Part shown: one piece after another, positions 4,316 to 5,253 of the stretch
Numbering within the stretch: the stretch's first letter is position 1
Layout: every line of letters begins with the position of its first letter
Assembly: GCA_016200385.1 (NCBI GenBank)
Contig: JACQEV010000266.1
Span: 1 to 5,253, forward strand
DNA length: 5,253 nucleotides
Reading direction: 5' to 3'
Source: Candidatus Methylomirabilota bacterium
GTDB lineage: Bacteria; Methylomirabilota; Methylomirabilia; Methylomirabilales; Methylomirabilaceae
Translations under genes and position numbers: made by a program
The notes under the pieces: model-generated
The model's input: the letters and a program-made list of their open reading frames with translations, nothing else
Databases searched by the model: none
What the model was told of the DNA's origin: nothing

Positions 4316-5253
4316 ATATCGAAGTACAGGGCGAACTCCCAGGGGTGAGGGCGGAGCCGGATCGGATCGACCTCGTTCTTCCGCTTGTACTCGATCCACG
4401 TCTCAATGGCATCCCGGGTGAAGACATCGCCCTTCAGCAGAAACTCGTGGTCGGCTTCCAGGGCATCGAGGACTTCCTCCAGGCTCCCCGGCAAATGCTT
4501 GATTCCCTTTGCTTCCTCCGGCTCGAGTTCATACAGGTCTTTGTCGATCGGCTTGCCGGGGTCAATCTTCTTCTGGATTCCGTCGAGGCCCGCCATCAAC
4601 ATCGCGCTGAAGGCCAGGTAGGGATTGCAGCTCGGATCGGGGCAGCTGAATTCAACGCGCTTGGCCTTGGGGCTGGCGCTATACATCGGAATGCGGCACG
4701 AGGCCGAGCGATTGCGCTGCGAGTAGGCCAGGTTGACCGGCGCCTCGTATCCCGGCACCAACCGCTTGTAGCTATTGGTCGTGGGGTTCGAGAAGGCCAG
4801 GATCGCCGGAGCGTGCTTGAGCATGCCGCCGATGGCGTGCAGCGCCATCTCGCTCAAACCGGCGTAGCCGCTGCCGGCAAACAGCGGTTCGCTCCCCTTC
4901 CACAGCGAGATGTGGGTGTGCATGCCGGACCCGTTGTCGCCGTACAGCGGCTTGGGCATGAACGTGACCGTCTTATTATGACGCCGTGCCACGTTCTTGA
5001 TGATGTACTTGTACATGCACATCTGGTCGGCCATTTTGACCAGATTCTGGAAGCGCAAGTCGATCTCGCACTGCCCAGCCGTGGCCACTTCGTGGTGCTG
5101 CGCTTCGACGTCCATGCCGCAGTCGATCATGGTCTGCATCATTTCATTGCGCAGATTCATCAACTGATCGGCCGGCGGCACCGGGAAGTAGCCTTCCTTG
5201 TGACGCAGCTTGTAGCCCAGGTTCGGATTTTCGACCCGGCCGCGGTTCCACTC
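4312..5253 (-). CDS. glnA: Glutamine synthetase type I-beta, C-terminal 313 residues
   Basis: Makes glutamine from glutamate, ammonia and ATP in the cytoplasm as a dodecamer. The gene enters from the right edge in frame; roughly the first third of a 470-residue enzyme is missing. In fragment numbering, GYFPVPPAD (21-29) is the beta-type segment, [11 protein letters not shown] (53-63) carries metal-binding glutamates, [10 protein letters not shown] (107-116) the conserved His, [17 protein letters not shown] (156-172) the nucleotide/substrate loop, and NRSASCRIP (181-189) the arginines matching E. coli R339 and R344. [10 protein letters not shown] (238-247) is the adenylylation site, with Tyr241 equivalent to E. 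coli Tyr397, so the enzyme should be controlled by GlnE, whose gene is at the far end of the window. The C-terminus [14 protein letters not shown] is normal. One oddity: RVEFSCPDP has Ser203 where E. coli has Arg359 (RIEVRFPDP). The stop codon lies inside the 15-bp inverted repeat. The promoter is outside the window. Confidence 0.97.
   Translation of the reverse strand, partial: EWNRGRVENPNLGYKLRHKEGYFPVPPADQLMNLRNEMMQTMIDCGMDVEAQHHEVATAGQCEIDLRFQNLVKMADQMCMYKYIIKNVARRHNKTVTFMPKPLYGDNGSGMHTHISLWKGSEPLFAGSGYAGLSEMALHAIGGMLKHAPAILAFSNPTTNSYKRLVPGYEAPVNLAYSQRNRSASCRIPMYSASPKAKRVEFSCPDPSCNPYLAFSAMLMAGLDGIQKKIDPGKPIDKDLYELEPEEAKGIKHLPGSLEEVLDALEADHEFLLKGDVFTRDAIETWIEYKRKNEVDPIRLRPHPWEFALYFDI

Noticed and set aside
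4184..4399. Minus-strand frame overlapping the end of glnA
   Set aside because: Mostly out-of-frame glnA sequence plus the inverted-repeat segment; no ribosome site or similarity.

Overview
The window is GC-rich bacterial chromosome. Every gene I can support lies on the minus strand, so the biological reading direction runs from 5253 down to 1. In that direction the order is: the C-terminal two thirds of a type I-beta glutamine synthetase (glnA), a glycine-zipper lipoprotein, a PDZ-containing carboxy-terminal processing protease (S41 family), an exported LPP20-like protein, a very small proline-rich lipoprotein, and the first 163 residues of glutamine synthetase adenylyltransferase (glnE), which runs off the left edge. 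The lipoproteins, Sec signals, GSI-beta plus GlnE, and dispersed REP-type palindromes point to a Gram-negative-type bacterium. The flavour is Nitrospirota, Methylomirabilota (NC10) or deltaproteobacterial, but the phylum is a guess from general resemblance and cannot be settled here.

Region by region (transcription order). 5253-4312: glnA 3' part, including the conserved tyrosine that GlnE adenylylates. 4315-3927: a 385-bp gene-free stretch. It holds a 132-bp segment bounded by a perfect 15-bp inverted repeat whose right end contains the glnA stop codon, a degenerate two-hairpin REP-like palindrome nested in that segment, and then a strong rho-independent terminator that fits glnA. 3926-3504: glycine-zipper lipoprotein. 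3411-1762: protease. 1761-1474: a 288-bp spacer with a degenerate palindromic repeat and a bulged hairpin. 1473-913: LPP20-like protein. 853-644: small lipoprotein, followed by a clear terminator at 591-551. 489-1: glnE, whose start codon lies in one arm of a 9-bp inverted repeat.

How the genes relate. The window begins and ends with the two halves of one regulatory circuit: glutamine synthetase, and the enzyme that adenylylates and deadenylylates it. The four genes between them all encode exported or envelope proteins (two lipoproteins, one secreted LPP20-like protein, one periplasmic protease) and look like a separate functional group. Terminators after glnA and after the small lipoprotein support separate transcription of glnA, the envelope block and glnE.

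The most interesting non-coding structure is the inverted-repeat segment placed exactly at the glnA stop codon. It looks like a small MITE-like insertion that duplicated CTAG, kept the TAG stop and pushed the native terminator away from the gene. The most interesting coding observation is a serine in glutamine synthetase where the E. coli enzyme has active-site Arg359. I did not find a convincing new multi-gene system.
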